Assembly: GCF_030687395.1 (NCBI RefSeq)
Contig: NZ_CP117430.1
Location: forward strand, 806,001-870,000
Length of the DNA: 64,000 bases
Source: Pseudomonas wuhanensis
GTDB taxonomy: Bacteria; Pseudomonadota; Gammaproteobacteria; Pseudomonadales; Pseudomonadaceae
Direction: 5' to 3'
Shown piece after piece: positions 55,887 to 63,981 of the stretch. Every line of letters begins with the position of its first letter. The stretch's first letter is position 1. The notes under the pieces were generated by a model that saw nothing but the letters and a program-made list of their open reading frames with translations, was not told the DNA's origin and did no database searches. The translations under genes were made by a program, and so were the position numbers.

Positions 55887-55900
55887 TGGAACCGGGTTCT
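55887..55900 (+). promoter_or_regulatory. TGGAACC-GGTTCT dyad upstream of the EamA gene
   Basis: TGGAACC-G-GGTTCT contains an exact GGAACC/GGTTC dyad. It shares the TGGAACC core of the IclR upstream sites and lies 39 bp before the TTG start of the exporter. Confidence 0.45.
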
Positions 55901-55938
55901 AAATTATTGGAATTGTCCCGCCAGAAGAGAACCTCGCC

Positions 55939-56880
55939 TTGACGTCGCCTATCAGCACCCCACTCTCCGGCGTCAATCATCCTTTCAAAGGCATCCTGCT
56001 GGTGGTGGTCGCGACCTTTCTGTTTTCCAGCCATGACGCCTTGTCGAAATACCTCAGCGGGTTCTATCCGGTCGTCATGGTGGTCTGGGCTCGCTATGTG
56101 ATTCACACCTTGTTGATGGCCGGGATTTTTCTGCCGCAATCCGGGTTGCGTGTCCTGCGCACCAAGCGGCCTTTGCTGCAGTTGATGCGGGCGTTGTGCT
56201 TATTGGGAACCAGCCTGCTGTTTACCTGTGCGCTGTTGTTCATTCCGTTGGCCGAAGCCACGGCGGTGAATTTTCTTGCACCGGTATTGGTGACGGCATT
56301 GTCGGTGCCACTGCTCGGCGAGCAGGTGACGCGCGGCCAATGGCTGGCGGTCATTTGCGGGTTCATCGGGGTGTTGATCATCGTCCATCCCGGCGGCGAG
56401 CTGTTCACGCCTGCGGTGCTGCTGCCGTTCTGCTCGGCGCTGTTTTTCTGCTTCTATCAGCTGCTCACCCGCAAGCTCAGCGAAATCGACAGCCCGACCA
56501 CCAGTAACTTTTTCGCCGGGCTTTGTAATACGTTGGTGATGAGTGCGCTGGTGCCGTTCTTCTGGCAGGTCCCAAGCCTGGGTCATGGGGTTTTAATGGT
56601 GGCGCTGGGGGCGTGCGGGATGACGGCGCATCTGTTTCTGACTCAGGCTTTCCGTCACGCCGCGCCCGCGTTGTTGGCGCCGTTCGGCTATTGCCAGATT
56701 GTATTTGCCGGTTTGCTGGGCTGGTTGCTGTTTTCTCACACGCCGACCCTGACCACGGTGGTCGGGATCGCGGTGATTTGCTGCAGCGGGTTGGCGGCAG
56801 CCTGGCAACAGAGTCGTCGACAAGAGGAGGGAGGCAGGTCTGGAATCAGACCTGCCGGAGGAAGGGAGTTTACTCGGTGA
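55939..56880 (+). CDS. EamA/DMT family transporter
   Basis: A 313-residue transporter with ten membrane spans in two EamA repeats (VVVATFLFSSHDALSKYLSG; EATAVNFLAPVLVTALSVPL; ALFFCFYQLLTRKL; HAAPALLAPFGYCQIVF). The start is a TTG at 55939 after AGAAGAGAA; ATG alternatives begin well inside the first span. The last ~20 residues (EEGGRSGIRPAGGREFTR) are encoded by a terminator hairpin shared with the convergent MFS gene, which overlaps by 11 bp. Confidence 0.85.
   Translation: MTSPISTPLSGVNHPFKGILLVVVATFLFSSHDALSKYLSGFYPVVMVVWARYVIHTLLMAGIFLPQSGLRVLRTKRPLLQLMRALCLLGTSLLFTCALLFIPLAEATAVNFLAPVLVTALSVPLLGEQVTRGQWLAVICGFIGVLIIVHPGGELFTPAVLLPFCSALFFCFYQLLTRKLSEIDSPTTSNFFAGLCNTLVMSALVPFFWQVPSLGHGVLMVALGACGMTAHLFLTQAFRHAAPALLAPFGYCQIVFAGLLGWLLFSHTPTLTTVVGIAVICCSGLAAAWQQSRRQEEGGRSGIRPAGGREFTR
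56833..56856 (-). terminator. Perfect hairpin in the EamA 3' end, terminating the MFS gene
   Basis: GGCAGGTCTG-GAAT-CAGACCTGCC is a perfect 10-bp stem with a 4-nt loop. Seen from the minus strand it lies 14 bp after the MFS stop codon and is followed by TCCCTCCTC. It lies within the coding sequence of the EamA gene. Confidence 0.7.
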
Positions 56881-58207
56881 CGGTAGGAATCTTGCGCGGT
56901 GCCATGAAGTACATCCAGATCAGCGCGATGAAGTACATCGCCGGAATCATGGTGAACAGCACGGTGTAGTTGTTGTTGGTGATTGTCAGAATGTGGCCGA
57001 CCAACTGAGTCATGAACATCCCGCCAATTGCCGCGCACATCCCGCCGAAGCCGAACACCGTACTCATCATGTGCTTGGGCGTGTAGTCCATTACCAGGCT
57101 CCAGATGTTCGCGGTCCAGGCCTGGTGAGCACCGATGGCCAGGGAGATGGCAAACACCGCGAGCCACAGACTGCTCGAGCCGGCGGCCATGACCACGCCG
57201 ATGATGCAGCAGGCGAACAGGAACATGGACATCAGTCGCGCCTTGATCGGGTTGACCCCGCGACCGATCAGGAACGAGGACAGGATGCCGCCGCCGACAC
57301 TGCCGAAGTCAGCCGTGAGGTAGATGATGATCAGCGGGATACCCATTTGGGTCACGTTGATCCCCAGGTTGTATTGCTGATTGAGGAACGGCGGCAGCCA
57401 GTACAGGTAGAACCAGAACACCGGCGCGGTGATCGAGTAGGCGAGGGCGAAGGCCCAGGTGCCACGCATGCGCAGGATTCGTGAGAACGGTACGCGGGAT
57501 TGTTCCGGCTCGGCTTCCTTCTGGATGTAGTCCAGTTCCGATTGTTTGACGCTCGGGTGATCTTCCGGGTTGAAGTACTTCAGACCCCAGAACAGCAACC
57601 AGATGCCGCCCAGTGCCGCCATGCACAGGAACGCGGCTTGCCAGCCCCAGGCGTGGAGGATCAGTGGCAGCAGCATGGGCGTGAACATCGCACCGACGTT
57701 GGTCCCGGCGTTGAAGATGCCGGTGGCCACGGCACGCTCGCCGGCGGGGAACCACAACCGGGTGGTTTTCACGCAGGCGGGGTAATTCGCCGCTTCAGTC
57801 AAACCGAGAATGAACCGGCAGACCATGAAGCCCACCGCCGAAGTGGCCAGGCCGTGAGCGCCGGTGGCCAGGCTCCAGAGCAGCACCGCGCAGAAGAACA
57901 CGCGTTTGACGCCGACCCGGTCGATCAACCGGCCCTGCAGCACAAAGCCGATGGCGTAGCCGACCTGAAACCAGAAGTTGATGTTGGCGTAATCCATCGC
58001 CGTCCAGCTCATTTCCTTGGCCAGAATCGGCTGCATGACGCCCAGGGCGGCGCGGTCGATGTAGTTCAGGGTGGTGGCGAAAAACACCAGCGCCAGCATC
58101 CCCCAACGGGTTTTGCCGACGGCCATGGCGCCGCGAATTTTGTCGCCGATGCCGCCAGTGGCGACGCTTTGGGCCGAGGCCACGCGAGAGCTTTGAGAAG
58201 GAAACAT
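56870..58207 (-). CDS. MFS transporter, anion:cation symporter (ACS) type
   Basis: A 445-residue major facilitator with 12 spans. ACS signatures: TTLNYIDRAALGVMQP in span 1, GRLIDRVGVKRVF after span 2, RFILGLTEAANYPACVKTTRLWFP in span 4 (seen as GLTEAANYP), and a C-terminal LVGHILTITNNNYTVLF. These move organic anions such as glucarate, phthalate or quinate-type acids. Divergence from quiC suggests uptake of quinate, shikimate or protocatechuate precursors; this is inference. The start ATG is 58207; a shorter start at about 58126 is possible. Confidence 0.88.
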   Translation of the reverse strand: MFPSQSSRVASAQSVATGGIGDKIRGAMAVGKTRWGMLALVFFATTLNYIDRAALGVMQPILAKEMSWTAMDYANINFWFQVGYAIGFVLQGRLIDRVGVKRVFFCAVLLWSLATGAHGLATSAVGFMVCRFILGLTEAANYPACVKTTRLWFPAGERAVATGIFNAGTNVGAMFTPMLLPLILHAWGWQAAFLCMAALGGIWLLFWGLKYFNPEDHPSVKQSELDYIQKEAEPEQSRVPFSRILRMRGTWAFALAYSITAPVFWFYLYWLPPFLNQQYNLGINVTQMGIPLIIIYLTADFGSVGGGILSSFLIGRGVNPIKARLMSMFLFACCIIGVVMAAGSSSLWLAVFAISLAIGAHQAWTANIWSLVMDYTPKHMMSTVFGFGGMCAAIGGMFMTQLVGHILTITNNNYTVLFTMIPAMYFIALIWMYFMAPRKIPTVTE

Positions 58208-58697
58208 GTGTGTGCCATCCGTTCAATGACTGACAAGCGAGGCTTGTCGGGACTTCAAGGGCGCGTGATCAATCAACGGCGCCAGGCGCGGGTGTGATTG
58301 ATCGGCTGAGGTGTTTTCGTCGGACTGACGACAACGGGTTATTCAGCGAGCGGCACGGTTCGGCCGAGAGGGCACAAAGTTCGGATGGACGCCAGGCACG
58401 GCGTGAGGGCGGTGGAGCAAGCAAACAAGGCGTTGAATGAGTGCATGAGCGTGTACCCGTTTTTTGAAATTTTTATGTGGTGTTCAGGGTCTTTGGTAAC
58501 CGAGTCCATGGGTCGTGACCGGACTCAATGTGGTGTCGATGTTGCGCAGTGGACGAAAAATCGTCAATTCGCCAACTGCCATTTTGTTCGATAATCGCCC
58601 GCAAAACTAACCGGGTAGTACACTTTGAATTGCTGTGTGGATTCGTCAAGCCAATAATTTGCCCAACAAGAATGTCCCCACCACCGGGAGTCGACAC
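58208..58697. promoter_or_regulatory. Divergent MFS/quiC control region (490 bp)
   Basis: No supported gene. It holds GACAAGC-GAG-GCTTGTC (58232-58248), a perfect 9-bp inverted repeat GATCAATCA/TGATTGATC (58267-58275 and 58295-58303), a GAGTCC/GGACTC dyad (58502-58526), and the ACTAAC-type operator (58606-58619) before quiC. The length and density of dyads suggest two-sided regulation. Confidence 0.6.
58606..58624 (+). promoter_or_regulatory. Shared operator and -10 element of quiC
   Basis: ACTAAC-CG-GGTAGT (58606-58619) is a 14-bp palindrome with one mismatch; it runs directly into TACACT (58619-58624), a plausible -10. The same arrangement occurs on the minus strand at 62800-62818 before aroQ. 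Confidence 0.65.
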
Positions 58698-60599
58698 ATG
58701 CAGCGTTCCATTGCCACCGTTTCCTTGAGCGGCACCCTGCCGGAAAAACTTGAAGCCATTGCCGCCGCCGGTTTTGACGGAGTGGAAATTTTCGAGAACG
58801 ACCTTCTCTACTACGACGGCAGCCCGCGGGAAATCAGGCAGATGTGCGCCGATCTCGGGATCGCGATTACGCTGTTTCAACCCTTTCGTGATTTCGAAGG
58901 TTGCCGCCGCGATCGCCTGCCGCGCAATCTGGAGCGGGCCGAGCGCAAGTTCGATTTGATGCAGGAACTGGGCACCGACCTGGTGCTGGTGTGCAGCAAC
59001 GCCTCGGCCGACTCCATCGGTGATGAGCAGATTCTGGTCGACGACTTGCGTCTGCTAGCCGAACGGGCCGGCGCTCGAGGCCTGCGGATCGGTTATGAAG
59101 CCTTGGCCTGGGGCCGGCACGTGAACACCTGGCAGCAGGTGTGGGACATCGTTCGCCAGGCCGATCATCCGAACCTCGGCGTGTTGCTGGACAGTTTTCA
59201 TACGCTGTCGCTCAAGGGCGACCCGAGTGCCATCGCCGAGATTCCCGGCGACAAAATCTTCTTCGTGCAAATGGCCGACGCGCCTATCCTGGCCATGGAT
59301 GTGCTGGAGTGGAGCCGACACTTCCGCTGCTTCCCGGGCCAGGGCGAATTCGATCTGCCGGGGTTCCTCGCACCCATCATCAAAAGTGGCTACACCGGGC
59401 CGCTGTCCCTGGAGATCTTCAACGACGGTTTCCGCGCCGCGCCACCCCGGGCCAACGCCGCCGACGGCTTGCGTTCGTTGCTGTACCTGGAAGAGAAAAC
59501 CCGCCAGCGTCTGGAACAGGAAGCCACGCCCCCGGCCATTCGCGACATTCTGTTCGACACCCCCAGCGCCAGCGAATACAACGGCATCGAGTTTCTTGAA
59601 TTCGCAGTGGACGAAAGCCTCGGTGCCAAGTTGTCTCATTGGCTGGAGCGACTGGGTTTCGTCAAGGCCGGGCAACACCGTTCCAAGAGTGTCAGCCTGT
59701 TGCGTCAGGGCGATATCAACCTGATCCTCAACTCCGAACCTTATTCCTTCGCCCATAGTTTTTTCGAGGCGCACGGCCCATCACTGTGCGCCACCGCCGT
59801 GCGGGTCAAGGACAGCGCCAGTGCGCTGGCCCGCGCCGTTGCCTACAAAGGCCAGCCCTATCGCGGACTGGTAGGCCCCAATGAGCTTGAGCTGGCAGCG
59901 GTGCGTGCGCCGGATGGCAGCCTGATTTACCTGGTGGACCAAAACGCCGACGTTTACGGCACCGACTTCAATCTGCAACCGATGGCCGTCGCCAGAGGTG
60001 GCCTCAAGCGTATCGACCACATGGCGATGGCACTGCCGGCCGACAGCCTCGACAGTTGGGTGCTGTTCTATAAAAGCCTGCTGGATTTCGAAGCCGACGA
60101 TGAAGTGGTACTGCCCGACCCGTATGGTTTGGTGAAGAGCCGCGCATTGCGCAGCCGCTGCAGTTCGATCCGCCTGCCGCTGAACATTTCCGAGAACCGC
60201 AACACCGCCATCTCACACGCACTGTCGAGTTATCGCGGTTCTGGCGTGCATCACATCGCTTTCGATTGCGACGACATCTTTGCCGAAGTCAGTCGCGCCA
60301 AGGAGGCGGGCGTGCCGCTGCTGGATATCCCGCTCAACTATTACGATGACCTCGCCGCGCGGTTCGATTTCGACGATGAGTTCCTCAGCGAGCTGGCCTA
60401 TTTCAACGTGCTTTACGACCGCGATGCTCAGGGCGGCGAGCTGTTTCATGTGTACACCGAACCGTTCGAAGGGCGGTTCTTCTTTGAAATCATCCAGCGC
60501 AAAAATGGCTATGCGGGTTACGGCGCGGCCAATGTGGCAGTGCGACTGGCGGCCATGGCTAAATCGCGAAGTGGTGGCGTACGTCAGGCAAAGTTGTAG
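58698..60599 (+). CDS. quiC: 3-dehydroshikimate dehydratase QuiC with HPPD-like domain
   Basis: A 633-residue two-domain enzyme converting 3-dehydroshikimate to protocatechuate. The N-terminal sugar isomerase-like TIM barrel (1-280) carries metal ligands E134, D165, Q191 and E239. The C-terminal half (about 300-630) resembles 4-hydroxyphenylpyruvate dioxygenase, with a possible metal triad H441 (RIDHMAMAL), H519 (GVHHIAFD) and E597 (FFFEIIQ). As I recall, this fusion is known for Pseudomonas QuiC1, with no clear activity for the second domain. ATG at 58698 follows CCGGGAG; upstream starts lack homology. It is divergent from the MFS transporter and precedes the TetR gene. Confidence 0.93.
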   Translation: MQRSIATVSLSGTLPEKLEAIAAAGFDGVEIFENDLLYYDGSPREIRQMCADLGIAITLFQPFRDFEGCRRDRLPRNLERAERKFDLMQELGTDLVLVCSNASADSIGDEQILVDDLRLLAERAGARGLRIGYEALAWGRHVNTWQQVWDIVRQADHPNLGVLLDSFHTLSLKGDPSAIAEIPGDKIFFVQMADAPILAMDVLEWSRHFRCFPGQGEFDLPGFLAPIIKSGYTGPLSLEIFNDGFRAAPPRANAADGLRSLLYLEEKTRQRLEQEATPPAIRDILFDTPSASEYNGIEFLEFAVDESLGAKLSHWLERLGFVKAGQHRSKSVSLLRQGDINLILNSEPYSFAHSFFEAHGPSLCATAVRVKDSASALARAVAYKGQPYRGLVGPNELELAAVRAPDGSLIYLVDQNADVYGTDFNLQPMAVARGGLKRIDHMAMALPADSLDSWVLFYKSLLDFEADDEVVLPDPYGLVKSRALRSRCSSIRLPLNISENRNTAISHALSSYRGSGVHHIAFDCDDIFAEVSRAKEAGVPLLDIPLNYYDDLAARFDFDDEFLSELAYFNVLYDRDAQGGELFHVYTEPFEGRFFFEIIQRKNGYAGYGAANVAVRLAAMAKSRSGGVRQAKL

Positions 60600-60702
60600 G
60601 AAAATCGTAAACACGGGTACAAAACCGCTGCTTCGCGGCTTCCTTCACCGCGCGCAGCGCCCCATAATCGCCTGCTTGTGCAGTGATGGCCGTGAGCCCG
60701 CA

Positions 60703-61380
60703 ATGACAATAATTTCAGAACTCTCCGTAGCGCCCGAAAAGCCAATAGCCGAGCCTCGCAAGAGTCGCAAGAACAACCCGGAAAAAACCCGCGAGAACAT
60801 CCTTCAAGAGGCCATTGTCGAGTTCGTTCAGCAGGGGCTGTCCGGTGCGCGCGTCGATGCGATCGCCGAGCGCATCCACACCTCCAAACGCATGATCTAT
60901 TACTACTTCGGCAGTAAGGAGCAGCTCTACGTCGAGGTACTGGAGAAACTCTACGGGGATATCCGCAGCACCGAAAACCGTTTGCACCTGGCCGAACTGG
61001 CGCCGGTGGAAGCGATTCGGCGGTTGGTGGAATTCACCTTCGATCACCATGATCGCAATGTCGATTTCGTGCGCATCGTCTGCATCGAGAACATTCACAA
61101 CGCCGAGTATGTGAAGCGCTCCGATGCGATCAAGGCAATGAACAACACCATCCTCGATTCACTGGGCGAGATCTTGCGACGCGGGGCTGCAGAGGGAATA
61201 TTCCGCACCGGTCTCGATCCGCTGGATGTGCATCTGCTGATCAGCTCGTTTTGCTTCTATCGCGTGTCGAACCGTCATACCTTCAGTGAGATCTTTCAGA
61301 TCGACCTGCCGGATGAAAGCATCAAGCAGCGTCATCGGGAGATGATTTGCGAGTCGGTTTTGCGGTATCTGCAGGCCTGA
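60703..61380 (+). CDS. TetR/AcrR family transcriptional regulator
   Basis: A 225-residue TetR-family regulator. After a basic leader, the helix-turn-helix is TRENILQEAIVEFVQQG, then GARVDAIAERIHTSKRMIYYYFGSKEQLY (seen as IHTSKRMIYYYFGSKE). The C-terminal domain has the TetR_C-type helices with VEFTFDHHDRN and SFCFYRVSNRHTFSEIF. It follows quiC on the same strand by 103 bp and is the best candidate for the protein binding the ACTAAC operators. The start is ATG 60703. Confidence 0.88.
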   Translation: MTIISELSVAPEKPIAEPRKSRKNNPEKTRENILQEAIVEFVQQGLSGARVDAIAERIHTSKRMIYYYFGSKEQLYVEVLEKLYGDIRSTENRLHLAELAPVEAIRRLVEFTFDHHDRNVDFVRIVCIENIHNAEYVKRSDAIKAMNNTILDSLGEILRRGAAEGIFRTGLDPLDVHLLISSFCFYRVSNRHTFSEIFQIDLPDESIKQRHREMICESVLRYLQA

Positions 61381-61382
61381 TC

Positions 61383-61426
61383 TGTGGCGAGGGGGCTCGC
61401 CCCCGTTGGGCTGCGAAGCAGCCCTC
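61383..61426 (+). repeat. Single REP, GGCGAGGGGGCTCGCCCCC type
   Basis: tgtggcgagggggctcgccc at 61383 followed by GTTGGGCTGCGAAGCAGCCC, with no inverted partner nearby. It lies between convergent genes. A solitary REP like this could be a decayed doublet. Confidence 0.8.
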
Positions 61427-61440
61427 AGATCTTTTAAACC

Positions 61441-62295
61441 TCAACCATTCATGCTCTGAAAATGCGCCAGCATCCGCTGGGCATCCGGCACCACGCCGCT
61501 GAATAACTCAAACGCCTTCACCGCCTGAAACACCGCCATGTTGCCGCCATCCAGGGTTCGGCAACCCAGCGCGCGGGCGTGGCGCAGCAGTTCGGTTTCC
61601 AGCGGGAAGTAAACGATCTCCGCGACCCACAACTGCGCTCGAAGCAACTCCACCGGCACGGGTGTACCCGGCAGTTTTTTCATACCCATCGGCGTGGTAT
61701 TCACCAGACCGTCAGCCTGGCCCAACGTGCCTGGCAAATCATGCCCGGCCACGGCGCGGCCGAAACCAAAATGCTGATTGAGGTTGTTCGCCAGCGACTG
61801 AGCGCGACTTTGATCCACATCGAAAATGCTCAGCAGCTGTACACCTTCGCTCAATAGCGCGTGGGCCACTGCCGCGCCTGCGCCACCGGCGCCCATTTGT
61901 ACTACGCGTTCAAGGGCAACGCCCTGCAAGCCACGGCGAAAGCCTTCGGCAAAACCCAGGCAATCGGTGTTGTGGCCGATGCGTTTACCGTCCTTCAGCA
62001 CCACCGTATTCACTGCGCCGATACCGCGGGCTTCCGGCGACAATTCGTCAAGCAACGGGATGATTGTCTGCTTGCACGGGAAGGTGATGTTCAGCCCGGT
62101 GAAATTCATCCGTTCGGCAGCCATCAGCAGGTCGGGCAGGGCGCTGCTGTCGAGTTTCAATTGATCCAGATCGATCAACCGATACAGGTAACGCAAACCC
62201 TGCGCATCGCCTTCATGCTCGTGCAGCGCGGGGGTGCGGGAAGCCTGAATGCCGGCGCCGATCAGCCCGGCCAATACCACGGTGTTCTGTGTCAT
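61441..62295 (-). CDS. Shikimate dehydrogenase-like protein (catabolic, RifI2/AroE-like)
   Basis: A 284-residue AroE-fold dehydrogenase. Substrate residues are ASRTPALHEHEG (in place of the AroE SxSP motif), the catalytic lysine in NITFPCKQTIIP, and the aspartate in GHNTDCLGF. The Rossmann loop is MGAGGAGAAVAHAL with FDVDQSRA after beta 2, an acidic residue suggesting NAD+ preference over NADP+. The SRTP variation matches RifI-type or catabolic shikimate dehydrogenases. It is 5 bp downstream of aroQ, one transcription unit. Start ATG at 62295. Confidence 0.85.
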   Translation of the reverse strand: MTQNTVVLAGLIGAGIQASRTPALHEHEGDAQGLRYLYRLIDLDQLKLDSSALPDLLMAAERMNFTGLNITFPCKQTIIPLLDELSPEARGIGAVNTVVLKDGKRIGHNTDCLGFAEGFRRGLQGVALERVVQMGAGGAGAAVAHALLSEGVQLLSIFDVDQSRAQSLANNLNQHFGFGRAVAGHDLPGTLGQADGLVNTTPMGMKKLPGTPVPVELLRAQLWVAEIVYFPLETELLRHARALGCRTLDGGNMAVFQAVKAFELFSGVVPDAQRMLAHFQSMNG

Positions 62296-62300
62296 GACGC

Positions 62301-62741
62301 TTAACCTTTCAAACGTTGGCTGAAATGCTCCAGCGCCAAACGATAGCCGTGGCTGCCGAAACCGCACATCACCGCCGTGGCGATGGACGAGACAAAGGAG
62401 TGATGCCGGAAGGGTTCGCGGGCATGGACGTTGGACAGATGCACTTCGATCACCGGCAGTTCGCTGGCGACCAGGGCATCGCGAATGGCGACCGAGGTGT
62501 GAGTCCAGGCGGCAGGGTTGATGACGATCCCGGCGCAACGACCACGGGCGGCGTGGATCCAGTCGAGCAGTTCGCCTTCATGGTTGGTCTGGCGAAACTC
62601 CACTGTCAGGCCGAACTCTTCGGCAGTACGACCGCACAGTGCGGAAATGTCCGCCAGGGTTTCGTGGCCATAAGTCGCCGGTTCACGGGTGCCCAGCAGG
62701 TTCAGGTTCGGGCCGTTGAGCACCAGAACGATAGGGGACAT
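62301..62741 (-). CDS. aroQ: Type II 3-dehydroquinate dehydratase
   Basis: A 146-residue dodecameric type II dehydroquinase, interconverting 3-dehydroquinate and 3-dehydroshikimate. Visible active-site residues: [13 protein letters not shown] (Arg, Tyr), [30 protein letters not shown] (Asn), [17 protein letters not shown] (His, Arg). It is likely a catabolic paralogue of the housekeeping AroQ because of its place in the quinate/shikimate unit. ATG at 62741 follows GGAGAG; the in-frame start at 62756 has no site. Confidence 0.93.
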   Translation of the reverse strand: MSPIVLVLNGPNLNLLGTREPATYGHETLADISALCGRTAEEFGLTVEFRQTNHEGELLDWIHAARGRCAGIVINPAAWTHTSVAIRDALVASELPVIEVHLSNVHAREPFRHHSFVSSIATAVMCGFGSHGYRLALEHFSQRLKG

Positions 62742-62799
62742 CGGGTCTCTCCACATATTATTTTTGGCATTGGCCGAGGGTTTCAGCCTGTGAGGAGAA

Positions 62800-62826
62800 A
62801 TTGTACTAACTGGTTAATAAGGTCAA
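62800..62826 (-). promoter_or_regulatory. Promoter and operator of aroQ-aroE
   Basis: On the minus strand TTGACC (-35, 62826-62821) and TACAAT (-10, 62805-62800) are 15 bp apart. The spacer holds ATTAAC-CA-GTTAGT (62818-62805), a 14-bp palindrome with one mismatch, matching the quiC site. A repressor bound here would cover the promoter. Confidence 0.7.
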
Positions 62827-62876
62827 TTGAAGAGGGCGTCAGGCCTGGATTATTTGTGCGGTGATCGGACAGATAC

Positions 62877-62920
62877 AAAAAGATCGCAGCCTTCGGCAGC
62901 GCCTACAGATGCGATCTTTT
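62877..62920. terminator. Repeat-type hairpin terminator after the LysR gene
   Basis: AAAAGATCGCA and TGCGATCTTTT form a perfect 11-bp stem around CCTTCGGCAGCGCCTAC. The T/A runs on both sides suit termination in either direction. It overlaps the stop codon of the LysR gene. The same AAAAGATCGCAG start occurs after hrpB (40884), so it is probably a repeat family of its own. Confidence 0.75.
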
Positions 62921-63831
62921 CAGCGCGGCAGACGCTCAACCAGAAAATCGATAAAGGCTCTTAACCGCAACGGCACATGGCGGCTTTGCGGGTACAGCAG
63001 AGTGAAGGGGCGGGAGCATCCGCTATAGGGCTTGAGCACTTCCACCAGCGAACCGTCCGCCAGTTCGTTTTCGACGATGAAGCGATAGGTTTGAAAGATC
63101 CCGGCGCCGCTTTTTGCCAGCGTCACGCCGCCCAATACGTCATCGGAGCAGCAGTAATTGCCCTCGGCCAACATCTCCCGCGGCGCGCCGTTGTCGTTGA
63201 ACAGCCAGGCAATCCGTCGCCCACTGCTGGGCAGTTCGTACTGAATGCATTCGTGCTGAGCCAAGTCATCCAGGGTCTTTGGGGTGCCGGCGCGATTCAG
63301 GTAATCAGGGCTGGCAATCATCACCAGCGCGGCGTCCTCCAACGGCCGGGCAATCAGCCCGGAGTCGGGAATGGCCCGCACACGGATTGCCATGTCATAG
63401 CCTTCGCCGACGAAATCGATGTTGCGATTGCTGATATGCGCCTCGACTTTCACGGCAGGAAAGAGAGCCCGAAACGCAGGCAGCAACGGCAGGATTCGAT
63501 GATGGGCATAGGTCGTGGGAATGCTGATGCGCAAGGTGCCGGAGGGTTCTTGCTGCTGCCCCATCACCTCGCGCTGAGCCTCGACCAGTTGTGCGAGAGC
63601 CTCACGACACTCCTCGAAATAACGCCGGCCACTGTCAGTCAGCTTGACGCTGCGGGTGGTGCGCGCAAACAGCCGTACGCCCAAACGTTCCTCCATACGC
63701 GACACCGAGCGGCTGACGGCGGCCGGGGTCACGCCCGCCACCAGGGCCGCGGCAGTAAAGCTGCCGGCTTCGGCGGCCAGGCAAAACAGTTCGATGCTGC
63801 CTAATTGAAGATCGTCGAAATGTCGCTGCAT
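62920..63831 (-). CDS. LysR family transcriptional regulator
   Basis: A 303-residue LysR regulator: winged helix (LGSIELFCLAAEAGSFTAAA, then VTPAAVSRSVSRMEERLGVRLF) and a periplasmic-binding-like effector domain (about 92-300, starting GTLRISIPTTYAHH). It belongs to the CrgA-like group (FARTTRSVKLTDSGRRYFEEC). It points away from aroQ, whose promoter lies between them with a terminator, so it may not regulate the catabolic genes. The left neighbour on its 5' side is beyond the window. Confidence 0.88.
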   Translation of the reverse strand: MQRHFDDLQLGSIELFCLAAEAGSFTAAALVAGVTPAAVSRSVSRMEERLGVRLFARTTRSVKLTDSGRRYFEECREALAQLVEAQREVMGQQQEPSGTLRISIPTTYAHHRILPLLPAFRALFPAVKVEAHISNRNIDFVGEGYDMAIRVRAIPDSGLIARPLEDAALVMIASPDYLNRAGTPKTLDDLAQHECIQYELPSSGRRIAWLFNDNGAPREMLAEGNYCCSDDVLGGVTLAKSGAGIFQTYRFIVENELADGSLVEVLKPYSGCSRPFTLLYPQSRHVPLRLRAFIDFLVERLPR

Positions 63832-63961
63832 GATTGATTACACCAGGAATCAAATGAAGTGTCTGAACTTGTATTTATCAAATAAGAGCGCACAAATACA
63901 GCGCCGGATTCTGCACCGGCCAGGTGTTGGCAATGAAAGGATTGCTTACTCTTTTTTGCCT

Positions 63962-63981
63962 TGATCGGCAGCGCCCGATCA
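63962..63981. other. Dyad near the right edge
   Basis: TGATCGG-CAGCGC-CCGATCA is a perfect 7-bp inverted repeat about 130 bp upstream of the LysR start. It could be an operator or the end of a terminator for a gene beyond the window. The rest of 63832-64000 shows no gene. Confidence 0.35.

Noticed and set aside
58385..58594. A 69-codon frame in the MFS/quiC gap
   Set aside because: No ribosome binding site, unusual composition and no family resemblance; probably chance.
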